Assembly (NCBI GenBank): GCA_027704905.1
Contig: CM051000.1
Location: forward strand, 16,264,694-16,328,693
Direction of reading: 5' to 3'
Length of the DNA: 64,000 nt
DNA from: Muraenolepis orangiensis
Lineage: Eukaryota; Chordata; Actinopteri; Gadiformes; Muraenolepididae
Below, one piece after another: positions 1 to 17,276 of this stretch (positions are counted from its first letter, which is position 1; the number at the start of each line of letters is the position of its first letter). The position numbers and the translations under genes were made by a program. The notes below the pieces were generated by a model. The model was not told the DNA's origin. It saw only the letters and a list, made by a program, of their open reading frames with translations, and searched no databases.

Positions 1-51
1 GTTGTGTTTAGACTGTCTCTTTTTTCCACCACTCACTCCATTTGTTTTCAT

Positions 52-181
<130 letters not shown>

Positions 182-466
182 GCTAATCATTGTTCTTCTA
201 TTCTCTATGACCACGGGAGCTGTTCCACTCCTACACTCTAACTCCCAACAGGACACACACAAAAGCCCACCTCCATCATCGTGGACCTTATCTCCAGAGA
301 CAGATTATCTTTGATTGACAGACGCTTGGGTGACATTTGTGTACCCAGATGAGTCACCCGAGAACACCCTGGTCAGGAAGGGCCAGAACAACAGCTGGTT
401 GCTAGGCTACCGCAGACTATCAGCTCATCTCAGCTCATCATGTGCATCACACTACAGAAGTAAAGT

Positions 467-808
467 GGTATAGAATATAGAGGTATAGAATATAGAGGTA
501 TAGAATATAGAGGTGTAGAATACAGAGGTGTATAATATAGAGGTATATAATACAGAGGTATAGAATATAGAGGTATATAATACAGAGGTATAGAACATAG
601 AGGTATATAATATAGAGGTTTAGAATATAGAGATATATAATGCAGAGGTATAGAACATAGAGGTATAGAATATAGAGGTATAGAATATAGAGGTATATAA
701 TACAGAGGTATAGAACATAGAGGTATAGAATATAGAGGTTTAGAATATAGAGGTATATAATACAGAGGTATAGAATATAGAGGTATAGAATATAGCGGTA
801 TATAATAC
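467..808. repeat. 15-bp AT-rich minisatellite
   Basis: About 22 tandem copies of a 15-bp unit close to GGTATAGAATATAGA, with scattered substitutions (tataa, tacag, tgtag variants). Because the unit is five codons long, it leaves an open frame on the minus strand that is not a gene. Confidence 0.93.
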
Positions 809-1176
809 ATCAAATAGGAGCCAAGGGAACAGCTGGTGCATAATGTCATGTGTTTATTCAGGTGTGTCTATGCTCCTGTGTTTAGTGACAGCAGTGCTTT
901 ACAACCAGTGGACGTGGATCATGTGATCATTAGCCGTAATGGGCCAGTGTCAGTGGGGAGGTCCCTCTGCGGCTGTAGTAAAAGCCTGGTTATTGATTGA
1001 TTGGTGCGTTGGTCACACACATTAGCCAACAGGTGTCTGTGTGCTTGGTCACCATTCTTGCTACGCTAGTTGTTTTTGTTTTTTTGGCAAAGATCATTTA
1101 TGTTTTTGACAAACAGCTATTGTAAAATGTGCTTTTTATGTGGATTTCTGATGTGAAATAGCAAAGGTGAATATTT

Positions 1177-1184
<8 letters not shown>

Positions 1185-1233
<49 letters not shown>

Positions 1234-1252
1234 TATATATATATATATATAT
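1185..1252. repeat. (AT)n microsatellite
   Basis: Two AT-dinucleotide runs separated by a short ACACAC stretch. Confidence 0.9.
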
Positions 1253-1851
1253 ACTCTTTGTTAGCAATTACCTTTTGTTTAAATGCTTTTGATTAGCTTG
1301 GATTTGACTTTGTTCTAATAGTCTGTATATATTATTCACTACTTCACATGTCTCCAACCAACATTTGCTCTACCGAAACTGTTAAATGTGGTTGACAAGA
1401 GAAGCTCCAGGGGAAATGTTGATGTGTGAAAGCCACAGTGAAAGCCTAGACCTGATGACATGTGGCAGACCTTTTAGTTGCCAGCTGTAAGGCTGGTTAT
1501 AAGCATAAAATCTGATTCATTATGGGTGTCCCTGACCCTAATCTGCCCTTTAAACGGCCTAACTGCACCTGCCTGGGCCCATAAGATACATTATCTTGTC
1601 TGCGGGCATACACAATGTCACACATTAAGCACAGACTGAAGACAGACACAGGACCTCCCCTGTCAAGCTGGTGCAAACCAGCTTGATGGATGGGGTGATA
1701 GATCCAGATAAGTATTTTAGTACTTAGACACTCATACACATAGTACTTTAGTACATACTTTAGTACAGTACTTATCGCTATTGAACCAACGGACAGCAAT
1801 TCCGGAATTAGTAATAAAACTAAATTGCACCCCAATATTTTGGAGCAAGCT

Positions 1852-1879
1852 TAATATTATTATTATTATTATTAGTAGT

Positions 1880-1922
<43 letters not shown>
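1852..1922. repeat. (ATT)n microsatellite
   Basis: A trinucleotide ATT array interrupted by three AGT units. Read on the minus strand it gives poly-Asn, which is not coding. Confidence 0.9.
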
Positions 1923-1924
<2 letters not shown>

Positions 1925-2054
1925 AACTAATCTGCCCAATCCGTTGAGGTTGAGCCAATGACCAAGCTTGGAGCATTGGATGAGCCCAACACATGGTGGG
2001 ACATTCACTTTGTAAAACCCTGGACTACAGGACGTCCGTCCTTCTCCTCCTTAC

Positions 2055-8249
<6,195 letters not shown>

Positions 8250-8426
8250 CCTGGAAGAAAGACCCAATGCTGGAACCCAAGCTACGAATAAACGCGCCCT
8301 CGCTCTTCAGAAGAAGATGATTTCCCAGGTAGCCTACCCGTCTGTTTTGTAGTGTGTGCGTGTCAGTGTGTGCGTGTCAGTGTGTGCGCGCGTGTGTGTG
8401 TGTATGCGCGCGCTGTGTCAGATGCG

Positions 8427-8455
8427 GGAGCTGTTCAACGGCCCGTGGTGCTGAA
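8427..8455 (-). promoter_or_regulatory. expanded RE1/NRSE-like motif upstream of scg3
   Basis: On the gene strand this reads TTCAGCACC, ten spacer bases, then GAACAGCTCC. The first half matches the canonical REST half-site exactly, and the second differs from GGACAGCGCC at two positions. Canonical RE1 has two spacer bases, and longer-spaced functional variants are known. The motif lies about 180-205 bp upstream of the scg3 start codon. Neuroendocrine secretory genes are classical REST targets. Function is inferred, not shown. Confidence 0.4.
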
Positions 8456-8662
8456 ACCAGGTCAGCCCCTGCTATAATCGCAGCAACGCTAAGCTCCAGG
8501 TCACCCTAGTAAGTAAGCCTCGTGTGAGCAAAACATCCTCTGTGGCACGACGGTGGTACCGGTGGTGGTTGCTCTTCTACTACAGTACAGACAGAACCCC
8601 CTCTCCCTCCCTCTCCCCTTTAAACCAAGTAGGAGGGGGATGGTGGAACAGAACCCGCCCCG

Positions 8663-8690
8663 TGACGCGTGCGTCAGACAGCCTGCGTCA
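8663..8690. promoter_or_regulatory. cluster of CRE-like half sites
   Basis: A near-palindrome TGACGCGTGCGTCA is followed by a second TGCGTCA within 28 bp, about 415-440 bp upstream of the scg3 start codon in a CpG-containing stretch. CREB/ATF-type binding is plausible, but short motifs arise by chance. Confidence 0.3.
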
Positions 8691-9031
8691 TGGAGGCGGC
8701 GTCTTCGATCGACCTGTGCTTCTAAGTCGATGAAATCCACAAACAACTAAATGGATGCAAGGATGGGAGGGGTGGTGGGGGGGGGGGGGGGTTGAAAGCT
8801 AAACGTATCTACTTTTGCTTTACGACCCGGGTTTGTTGTTTTATGGGTTACAGTTGAGAATCCCCCATGGGATATTAAGCGTGTAGGCCTATTGCTTTAA
8901 TTAACTTTCCAATAATTTTCCATGTAGTGACACACACGTTTCTCATTATGGCCGTTTTTCCAGCATCACGTATCCTGGTCCATGGTTGATTACATAGGCC
9001 TACCATAGAGTGCAAAGTAACAATGTGAGTA

Positions 9032-9095
9032 CACCTTGTAAGTCGCTTTGGATAAAAGCGTCTGCCAAATGCCCTAAATGTAAATGTACATTTGA
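9032..9095 (+). mobile_element. fish L2/SINE-type 3' tail fragment
   Basis: It holds the phrase GTAAGTCGCTTTGGATAAAA followed by GCGTCTGCCAAATG and short ATGTAA tail units. The same tail ends the L2 fragment at 55657-55718 and, in diverged form, the one near 38520. It is the recognition tail shared by fish L2 LINEs and their partner SINEs. Confidence 0.7.
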
Positions 9096-9534
9096 GTTGA
9101 GCTCGGGGGATGGCAGAACAGCATGCGACACTAACATTGGATAGCATTTATTAAAATATCCCACAGCTTTATTTGTGAAAATGTAAATGATTAGAACGAT
9201 ACAGTGGATGTAGGCCTACTGCACACAGCTGTCTGTGAGTTCCATGTATAGTTTAGTAACTTGAATGTTATTTGAATTAAATGATGTGAATGAATCTATT
9301 CCACCAATGAGGACAACCCAATGACACAGAATGAGCAGATTCAAACTTGAATGTGAACAAGGGGCCACTTTTTCTCTTTATCTGACAGAGAAAAACAATC
9401 TTGAACCTTAAAGAAAACCTTAAAGAAAACCCCATGGTAGGCAGGCAGTGTGTCCTATTGTGGTACAACAATTGTGCATATGAAAGTGTAATTGTGTCGA
9501 CAGTCAAATGGAACCATTTGATAGCTATCTGCTA

Positions 9535-9548
9535 CTGCCATCTAGTGG
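9535..9548 (-). promoter_or_regulatory. CTCF-like motif
   Basis: On the minus strand this reads CCACTAGATGGCAG, which fits the CTCF core consensus CCASYAGRKGGCRS at every position. Occupancy cannot be judged from sequence. Confidence 0.4.
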
Positions 9549-9664
9549 TGAGAATTCAATACCTAACCTTGCCTATTTCAACACAGTCGGACAGTGTTCA
9601 CTTAAACAGCAGCCACAAGCAGCACATGATACCCACATCTACATACACGCACAACCACACACAA

Positions 9665-9784
<120 letters not shown>

Positions 9785-10218
9785 GGTGTTGTGGAAACTT
9801 TTCACTTTTCAAAATAAACACATTTTTTAAACATATATTGTTTTAGTCAATGCGACCAATTTGCCTTCAAATACATTTTTTCCATGTTGAACATGTTTCT
9901 ATATTCCTATTTTAAGATTAGTTATACTAATATATATTGAAAGTGTCATGCATTTAAAATGCCCCTTACAGATTAACTGTACAACTGTATATAATAATTC
10001 GAATAATAATAATAATGCATTTGATTTATATTGCAAATCTCAGAGTGCTACAAAGTTAAAAACATAGCAAACAAACACAATGAAATGACTAACAATAGTG
10101 AACACTTATTTTAGGATGAAAAGGCCTTCCTTGGTAAGAAAGGGTTTTAGTCTTAAGAGTCCAGGGTAAGGGTGGTGCCCTTAAGTGATCATTTCGATAT
10201 GTGTTTTTGTATTCATAT

Positions 10219-10283
<65 letters not shown>
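10219..10283. repeat. (GT)n microsatellite
   Basis: A GT run of about 65 bp. Confidence 0.92.
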
Positions 10284-10285
<2 letters not shown>

Positions 10286-10439
10286 GTATGTGGGTGCGCG
10301 TGTGTGTGTTGCCATCACAGGGGCCCTATAGAGCACATACCAGAGACAAGCACACATCAATGAATTCCTGATATAGACAGGGACATTTTTTAACCCCTGT
10401 TTACTCTGCAAGAACCCGGCTTTATTCATGAGAATTCCC

Positions 10440-10444
<5 letters not shown>

Positions 10445-10507
<63 letters not shown>

Positions 10508-10530
10508 AGGAGAGAGAGAGAGAGAGAGAG
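10445..10530. repeat. (GA)n microsatellite
   Basis: A GA run with one AAGAAGG interruption. Confidence 0.92.
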
Positions 10531-10669
10531 AATAGCGGCAGCGTACAGTAAGGGTGGCCAGCTCCAAGTGACAGAGACCCTTGTGTGTGGAGGACAGACA
10601 TGGTGACCCAGAGGTTAATTGTCGGCTAGCTGTGCTGTGACTGCGGCGCATTGAAGTTTGAGACCTGAT

Positions 10670-10816
<147 letters not shown>

Positions 10817-11100
10817 GCATGTTTCATCTCCGGCCGGCCTTGTGAACATGGTTTAGGCTGGCTGTGGATTGTGTTAAGTTTGTAGGTGTTTGCAGAGGGT
10901 GTGACATACTGCATGTAACACATTCTTATAATTCAAGAACAACAAGAATTTAACAAAAACAAAAACACCAAAAAAACCAACAATGTTGTTCATATAACGA
11001 CCACTGTGACCTAACGAGCCGAGCTTATACCTCGGATTCCAAACGGCACACTTTGATTTGTTGATAAGGATCAGTTTGACGTTGTGCGATCATGGATATA

Positions 11101-11106
11101 TAATCC
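11101..11106 (+). promoter_or_regulatory. CRX/OTX-type homeodomain site upstream of rlbp1
   Basis: TAATCC within ATATATAATCCCCC, about 480 bp upstream of the probable end of rlbp1 5' exon 1. OTX2/CRX-class factors drive retinal and pigment-epithelium genes. A 6-bp match is weak evidence alone. Confidence 0.25.
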
Positions 11107-11398
11107 CCCAACCTGGGCTCCACCAGAGACTGGTGCCGCTAGAAGAGTTTCTGGGCCACAGGAACGTGTGATGCAGTGAGCCACATGACCAGCCATACAC
11201 CCTCCTGTGGAGTTTCCCAGGCTCAGGACTCGTGAGCTCGTCTGATGTTGAGATGCAGAGGTTGTTGACCTAATTTTCCGTGCATCTCAAGAACTTTGAG
11301 TTGAGTTGGCGAACGAAACAAACGCTACAGGTTGTTCTGAATACAGGTGTATCTGTGATAACCATCGTTATCACAATTTCCATGACATTCAGCTTGAC

Positions 11399-11405
11399 CA
11401 ATTAG
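11399..11405 (+). promoter_or_regulatory. CAATTAG (PCE-1/RAX-type) element upstream of rlbp1
   Basis: CAATTAG is followed 7 bp later by another ATTAG, about 180 bp before the probable 5' exon donor of rlbp1. CAATTA is the photoreceptor conserved element bound by RAX/RX-class homeodomain proteins. This is plausible for a Mueller glia and pigment-epithelium gene but unproven. Confidence 0.3.
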
Positions 11406-11428
11406 AGTGTGAATTAGCCCCCCCCCCC

Positions 11429-11463
<35 letters not shown>

Positions 11464-11489
11464 AGTCAACTCCTCCCTCCTTCTACATC

Positions 11490-11586
11490 TTTACCTCCCC
11501 TGTCTCTAAGCCGTCCTCTTCGTCTCTTTCTGCTGCATCCACTCTGTCTCTGCCAGCCCATCTCCCAGGGACCTGTCCGCCCTGAG
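11490..11586 (+). other. probable rlbp1 5' non-coding exon (start not determined)
   Basis: The stretch ends in CCCTGAG followed by the strong donor GTAAGC at 11587. The next exon opens after the acceptor TTTGTCACAG at 12071 and carries the start codon at 12104. The 5' boundary is unknown, and 11490 is only an approximate placeholder. Confidence 0.4.
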
Positions 11587-12103
11587 GTAAGCTCTCTTTA
11601 CTTGTCTTTAGCTTAGATTGTTCTTTACAATGAGTAGTGCTATGTACATACTACGTACTGTAGGTGCAACATTACAGTATTAACCTAGTAGCATTTGTGT
11701 CGGATGTGTTTCAAAATGGAAAATATAAAAGTTATCCAATCATCATCAAATTATACAGTTGTCATGGGGGGTCATAGCAGTCCTATTGTTTCATGCCGTT
11801 GTTGTTTTGTTAAAATAAAAAAAGGAATTATAATTTGAGACTGAATGAGGTCATGTGCTTCATGATTGCCTTATATATTATGTGATGCATCAAAGTGAAA
11901 GTTCTATGATTAATGTGTAGTTATGATCCTCCAAGTTTAAATGAGTTTTTATATTATTTCAGATCGATGAGTTATGATATAATCATCCATAGATACCGTG
12001 AAACCAAAACAGATGCCTTACTAAATTAAATGGATGAGCTTGTGTTCCACTAATGCTACGCTTTGTCACAGTGCACGTGAAGCTGCTGCAACATCCCTGG
12101 GCC

Positions 12104-12567
12104 ATGGCTGCTGTAAGTTCATTTCATCATTGACAATAGTTGAATAACACCTTGTGTTTAAGTTGTGTTTTCAGTGACCACAGTCTCAGTGTCCAACCTC
12201 TAGAGTTAAGGTGCTCAATGCAGCTTAAGCAGTTTTTTTAAGAAGGGGCTCCCGAAGCTCCCACCGTAGTCACATGTGAGACAGATTAGGCAGCAGTGGT
12301 GTGCATCATTTGGGGTCTGTCTCAAACGGGCCGCCGGCATTCCTGGGTATTGTTGTTGTTGATTTTTTTTTTATTGTTGTTTTTTTTTGGGTGTCTGAGC
12401 GTGAGAGAGAGTGTGTGTGTGTGTGTGTGTGAATGGGCAATAGAAAAAACTAATTAAGAGAGGTCAGTGGTCTGTGTCTGTGTCTGTGCGTTTTTGTGTT
12501 AGAATAGAAAGGCAGAATCTATTAGAATTGATCTATTAGAGTATCTAAATTTAAACAGTGAGAAAGA

Positions 12568-12598
<31 letters not shown>

Positions 12599-13458
12599 TG
12601 TGTGCGTGTGAGGAATGTTACAATTTTTTTATTCCATGAAGCTTGGGGTTAATCTGAGTATCCCAACACACTGTGCTAATGCAGACCGGAACATTCCGCA
12701 TGGTGTCTGAGGAGGAGCAGGCGATGAGGTCCAAGCTGGAGCACCTGACAGTGAAGGACCACGGCCCAGTGTTTGGTCCCTGTCTCAGGCTGCCGGGCCA
12801 CACTATACAGAAGGTAAGACCCCACTGAATTTTGATCATTTGATTTGATTTATTTGATTTAGATTTGATTGATTATTGCCCGATTAACGCCTGCCACTGC
12901 CTCGCTCACAGGCAAAGGACGAGCTGAACGAGACGGACGAGAGGCGGGCGTCGGCCCTGAAGGAGCTGGGGTCCATGATCAGAGAGAGGGGGGCGGGGGG
13001 TGGAGAGGAGCTGGCCAAGATGGTGCTGGAGCAGTTTGGAGACAAGCCCGACTCCCTGCTGCTCCGCTTCCTGAGAGCCCGCAAGTTCGACGTGGTCCGA
13101 GCCCACGACCTCATGAAGGGTGAGCCACGTCCTACAGACCACATCCATTCATCCGTCCATCGGCCCATCCATCCATTCATCCGTCCATCGGTCCATCCAT
13201 CCATCCATCCGTCGGTCTATCCGTCAGGTTGTGTGATCCAGTAATCCGGGTTAGCGTGAAACGTGTTTGTTTGATCCATGCGATTGCATCATCCCCATCG
13301 GTGTGAGAGGCAGACTGGACGGTGATCCTTAATTGGAAGCTTTTAGATGCTTCTATGTTTTCCTCAACAAAGGCTCACTTTGTGTGTAAGTAGGACAAGC
13401 AACTACCCTCTGCCTGTATAACCAAAGCGCATCAAGCAAGCGCGCACACACACATACA

Positions 13459-13493
<35 letters not shown>

Positions 13494-13662
13494 ATATGAA
13501 TACAAATACACACACACACACACACACACACATACACATATGAATACAAATACACACACACACACACACACATTGCTGCCTCGACTGAATGAATGGAAGG
13601 TGGCTCCTACAGAAACTCATTTTGTGAGGATTAATTGGAATACCAGAGCAGAGCTGAACATG

Positions 13663-13693
<31 letters not shown>

Positions 13694-14051
13694 ACTCCCC
13701 CCCCCCCACACACACACACTAACAATAGCATAGAGAGGTTTTTTTTGTTGCTGGTTTAATGAGGGCCTCAGGCTAAAGGGGCCAGGGGACAACCCCAGAG
13801 CCTGTGAGACAACGATGCTGTTGTTTGGTTGGAACATCAATCTATGTAACGTATGTACAGTCTGTAGACTATAGCATGTAGAGGTTGTAAACTACAGGGT
13901 GCCCAGAAAGACCTGCGTCCCCATTGGATGACAGAAATGATCACTCACACAAGCAACACCTGATTATTAATGTATGGTGTGTGTATGTGTGGCTTGTCGA
14001 CGTGTTGGTCTGTGTCTGCATGTGTGTGTGCGTGTGTGTGCATATGTGTGC

Positions 14052-14132
<81 letters not shown>

Positions 14133-14396
14133 GTGTCGCTGCCCTGCAGGCTACGTGCGCTTCAGGAAGGAGTACCCCGAGCTGTTTGAGAACCTGACCC
14201 CCGAAGCGGTCCGCAGCACCATAGAGGCCGGCTACCCGGTAGTCCTGCCCAGCCGGGACAAGTATGGCCGGGTGGTCCTGCTCTTCAACATCCAGCACTG
14301 GGACCTGGAGGAGATCACCTTCGACGAGGTCCGCCCCACTCCCCTTGTCCTGCTGCACTCTTTGCATACACGTAGACCGTCATGTGTTTATAATTA

Positions 14397-14452
<56 letters not shown>

Positions 14453-15375
14453 AAAGACCCTTAGGGCTTACTGCGTCATCTTGGAGAAGCTGCTGGAGAA
14501 CGAGGAGACGCAGATCAATGGCTTCGTGCTGATTGAGAACTTCAAGGGCTTCACCATGCAACATGCCTCTGGGATCAAGCCCACTGAACTCAAGAAGATG
14601 GTGGACATGATGCAGGTCAGAGGTCATCCCCCTGTAGCATCACAGGATCCCCCCCCGCCCCCCCCCCCCCCTTAGACATTCAGTCTGTATGTGTGTCCTT
14701 TGTTTTTCTCGACAATCTTTCTTTCACGATCACCGCACTCGTACAATTTTTACCTATCCGTCCCGGGACCCCGTTGTTTAGGAGTCCTTCCCGGCCCGCT
14801 TCAAGGCGGTTCATGTGACCCACCAGCCCTGGTACTTCACCACCACCTACAACGTTGTCAAACCCTTCATGAAAAGCAAGCTCCTGGAGAGGGTGAGTCC
14901 TCCTACCTGAAAGGGAACTGAGGCAAAAGGTGGAACTGTTGGACGATGTCACAATGAATCATCCTCACCCAACCCCCCCACCCCCCCCCCCCTCTTACAC
15001 GTGTACAATACTATATGGCATACACACAACACAAGGCTGCCACATCGTACAATGTTTTTCTTCTAAGTGAACAATCTACATCTCATTTCAACTGAAAAAG
15101 ATGAAAAACGTCATCTGTAATGTCATCTGTAGAGTCATTATTACCTTTCCAATATCCCATTGTGTTTGTTTACCTACAGAGTGCTTGTCTGTTGTTTCTC
15201 TAAACCCATCCCATAACTCACTCTCCAGGTATGTGTTCACGGCGATGAACTGGGTGGCTACTTCAAGGACTTTGATGCAAACCTCCTGCCGGCAGACTTT
15301 GACGGAAAAGCTCCCATCACCGACTACAAGGCTGTGGCCTCCAAGATCTTTGGGTCCGAAGACACCGCTCTGTGA
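12104..15375 (+). CDS. rlbp1: retinaldehyde-binding protein 1 (CRALBP)
   Basis: CRALBP binds 11-cis-retinal and 11-cis-retinol in the cytosol of retinal pigment epithelium and Mueller glia, and accepts product from the isomerase in the visual cycle. Seven coding exons: 12104-12112, 12685-12813, 12912-13119, 14150-14328, 14457-14615, 14782-14892, 15229-15375. They total 942 nt and 313 aa (human 317). The first exon supplies only Met-Ala-Ala. Recognisable blocks are KDHGPVFGPC near the start, the CRAL-TRIO N region (RFLRARKF), and the CRAL-TRIO lipid pocket (TIEAGYPVVLPSRDKYGRVV, ENEETQINGF, ENFKGFTMQ, HQPWYFTTTYNVVKPF). The arginines mutated in human retinal dystrophies (in SRDKYGR and SFPARFK) are conserved, as I recall those sites. 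Exon 5 must begin ACC CTT AGG (TLRAYC) to keep frame. Introns 3 and 4 end in GT microsatellites. rlbp1 is tail-to-tail with abhd2. I cannot tell which teleost paralogue (a or b) this is. Confidence 0.96.
13449..13571. repeat. (CA)n array with a 20-bp interspersed unit
   Basis: CA runs separated by two copies of TACACATATGAATACAAATA in rlbp1 intron 3. Confidence 0.85.
14057..14133. repeat. (TG)n plus G18 run before rlbp1 exon 4
   Basis: About 60 nt of TG followed by 18 consecutive G (14116-14133). Only 16 nt, including CTGCCCTGCAG, separate it from the exon. Confidence 0.93.
14401..14450. repeat. (TG)25 ending at the rlbp1 exon 5 acceptor
   Basis: Fifty nt of TG fill most of a 128-nt intron and stop 6 nt before the exon 5 boundary. 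Confidence 0.93.
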
Positions 15376-15384
15376 ACGATGCTG

Positions 15385-15545
15385 CACTGTTGGAACCCCT
15401 CGGAACACCTGGGCTGGAACCCCTCGGAACACCTGGACTGGAACCCCACGGAACACCTGGACTGGAACACCACGGAACACCTGGACTGGAACTCCACGGA
15501 ACACCTGGACTGGAACCCCACGGAACACCTGGACTGGAACCCGGT
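15385..15545. repeat. 24-bp minisatellite in the rlbp1 3' UTR
   Basis: About six and a half copies of a unit close to GGAACCCCACGGAACACCTG plus GACT. It starts 10 nt after the rlbp1 stop codon, so it should be transcribed as 3' UTR. Confidence 0.92.
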
Positions 15546-16530
15546 GTCCAGTCTCTCCCATGGGGAACCTCAAACCTACATGCTTCTTTCGGTTTGTTTT
15601 CTCTTTGTTCTGTACTACACTTTGCCATTTCACCTTCACCCAAAACATTTCTTCTTCCAGGACATATAGAAGCATCTAGAATTGAACAAGAAATGCATTT
15701 TTTGTTGTTGTTTTTTTACAATGGGTCAACATTAGACAAATGAGATTAGACAAAAGGGATGTTTCTAAGAAAATATGAAGAGGAAAAGTGAAATTGAATA
15801 TGAAAGTTGATTGATGGCGTGTGACGCGAGTACTCCTCACAACCTGGTATTAAATTCCCTGATTCGGTACTAAAACCAAACAGTGAAATGGTGGTAGTGG
15901 GGAACAGTTTGGAATATAACCGGTAATATTATGGTATCTGTTGCCTTAAAATAATGTATTATTTACGCAATAGCATAGCGGAAGAGAGACCGTCTTGTCT
16001 GTAACAAAGAACATCAAGATGGAGACAGCAGAGCCCTTTCATAAGACGTCTCAGAAGAGCTGTAGAATAATGTATATTAGAGAAGCATAATATCAGTTGG
16101 TAGATTAGGCACGGGCCACACCTGGCATGTCTTGTAATTTACATTGTTTTTCTTTTGAAACTGCCTTATCAAACAAAACTAAAAGTTGTCAAATGTTTTG
16201 AAGATCATTTACCTGTTCGGCAGGATTTTTGTCACATATTATGCCAGCGTTTAGGATGTATATTCAATCAAATCTGAATTAATGTTTTCCATTCATGTTA
16301 AATTGTGACATATCATTTTTCCAAATATCTATGCAACTTACGATATCTCTGGTAAATCATTTTCAACAAGCGGAGTAACAAACATGTCTTGAGTATTGGT
16401 TGTGTAAAACATGTTTGGCAAGTTTCAGATATTGACATCTTCAGTTATCTTAAGTATATTTTTGCGTAAGTCAACCTCGGTTATATATAAGTAACATACC
16501 CTATTTACCTTTGTGTCGGGGCTCCTTAAA

Positions 16531-16536
16531 AATAAA
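16531..16536 (+). terminator. candidate poly(A) signal, rlbp1 strand
   Basis: AATAAA in an A-rich context, about 1.16 kb after the rlbp1 stop. A second candidate lies at 17271-17276. Confidence 0.4.
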
Positions 16537-16584
16537 ATAACAGTCAAGAACAACAAAAAAACTATTTTTCTTTTGAGAAAATAG

Positions 16585-16590
16585 TTTATT
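16585..16590 (-). terminator. candidate poly(A) signal, abhd2 strand
   Basis: Plus-strand TTTATT, which is AATAAA on the abhd2 strand, preceded in that direction by an A-rich run. It is the only AATAAA I noticed on the abhd2 strand between its stop (20248) and this point, implying a 3' UTR of up to about 3.7 kb. Confidence 0.4.
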
Positions 16591-17270
16591 TTTTTTTTCC
16601 AAACACAATACCCATATTCTCTCAAAGCATTATGCCACAAAACATTGGTTCCCTTAACAAATCACACCAGTGACCAGAGTTCAAGAATGACACATAGATA
16701 TCTCCCAGTTCCATCTCTCCCCCCCGATACCGCACCACATAACCATCTCCAAACATTACACAACGTCTTGTAAACACAAAAGTGGACCTGTCGAAGTAGA
16801 CCGGTGGGATACGACGCAGTGAAAACCAGATCATCAGTAAGGGTGTTTGTTCCAAATGAAAACTAATTCCCCAAGCCTTCAAAAACATTACAAGACGGTG
16901 ATTGACACATCTCTTGTAACTTCCCCATCCCCCAAAACACACAACCTTAGGTTATGGTTGGGGTTAAAACATTTTTTATATGAACAGAAAGACAACACTC
17001 ACAATCCAACTCCCTTAAAAAAACCGTGAGAAATAAAAGAAAAGAAGGCATTTAAGGGTCTTTCTGAAACACTTTTGACACAATTAGTTGTATTACATAA
17101 AGGATTGGCATACGAAAACCCTTCCAGTCCTTACATATTATTGCCAGTATTGATAATCCCTGTTATCCCTGGTCCCTCAGATATTTGTATGTATATTCTA
17201 TTTCATATATAGACTATATAGAGATTTGTATAGATTTTAGTACATTTCAATAGAACATTTCAAAACTTTT

Positions 17271-17276
17271 AATAAA
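17271..17276 (+). terminator. alternative poly(A) signal for rlbp1
   Basis: AATAAA about 1.9 kb after the rlbp1 stop codon. Use of this site would make the transcript overlap the abhd2 3' UTR. Confidence 0.35.

Noticed and set aside
1497..2008. Minus-strand frames as further scg3 exons
   Set aside because: None matches the expected granin C-terminus (a Lys-rich amphipathic helix), and one is poly-Asn from the ATT array.
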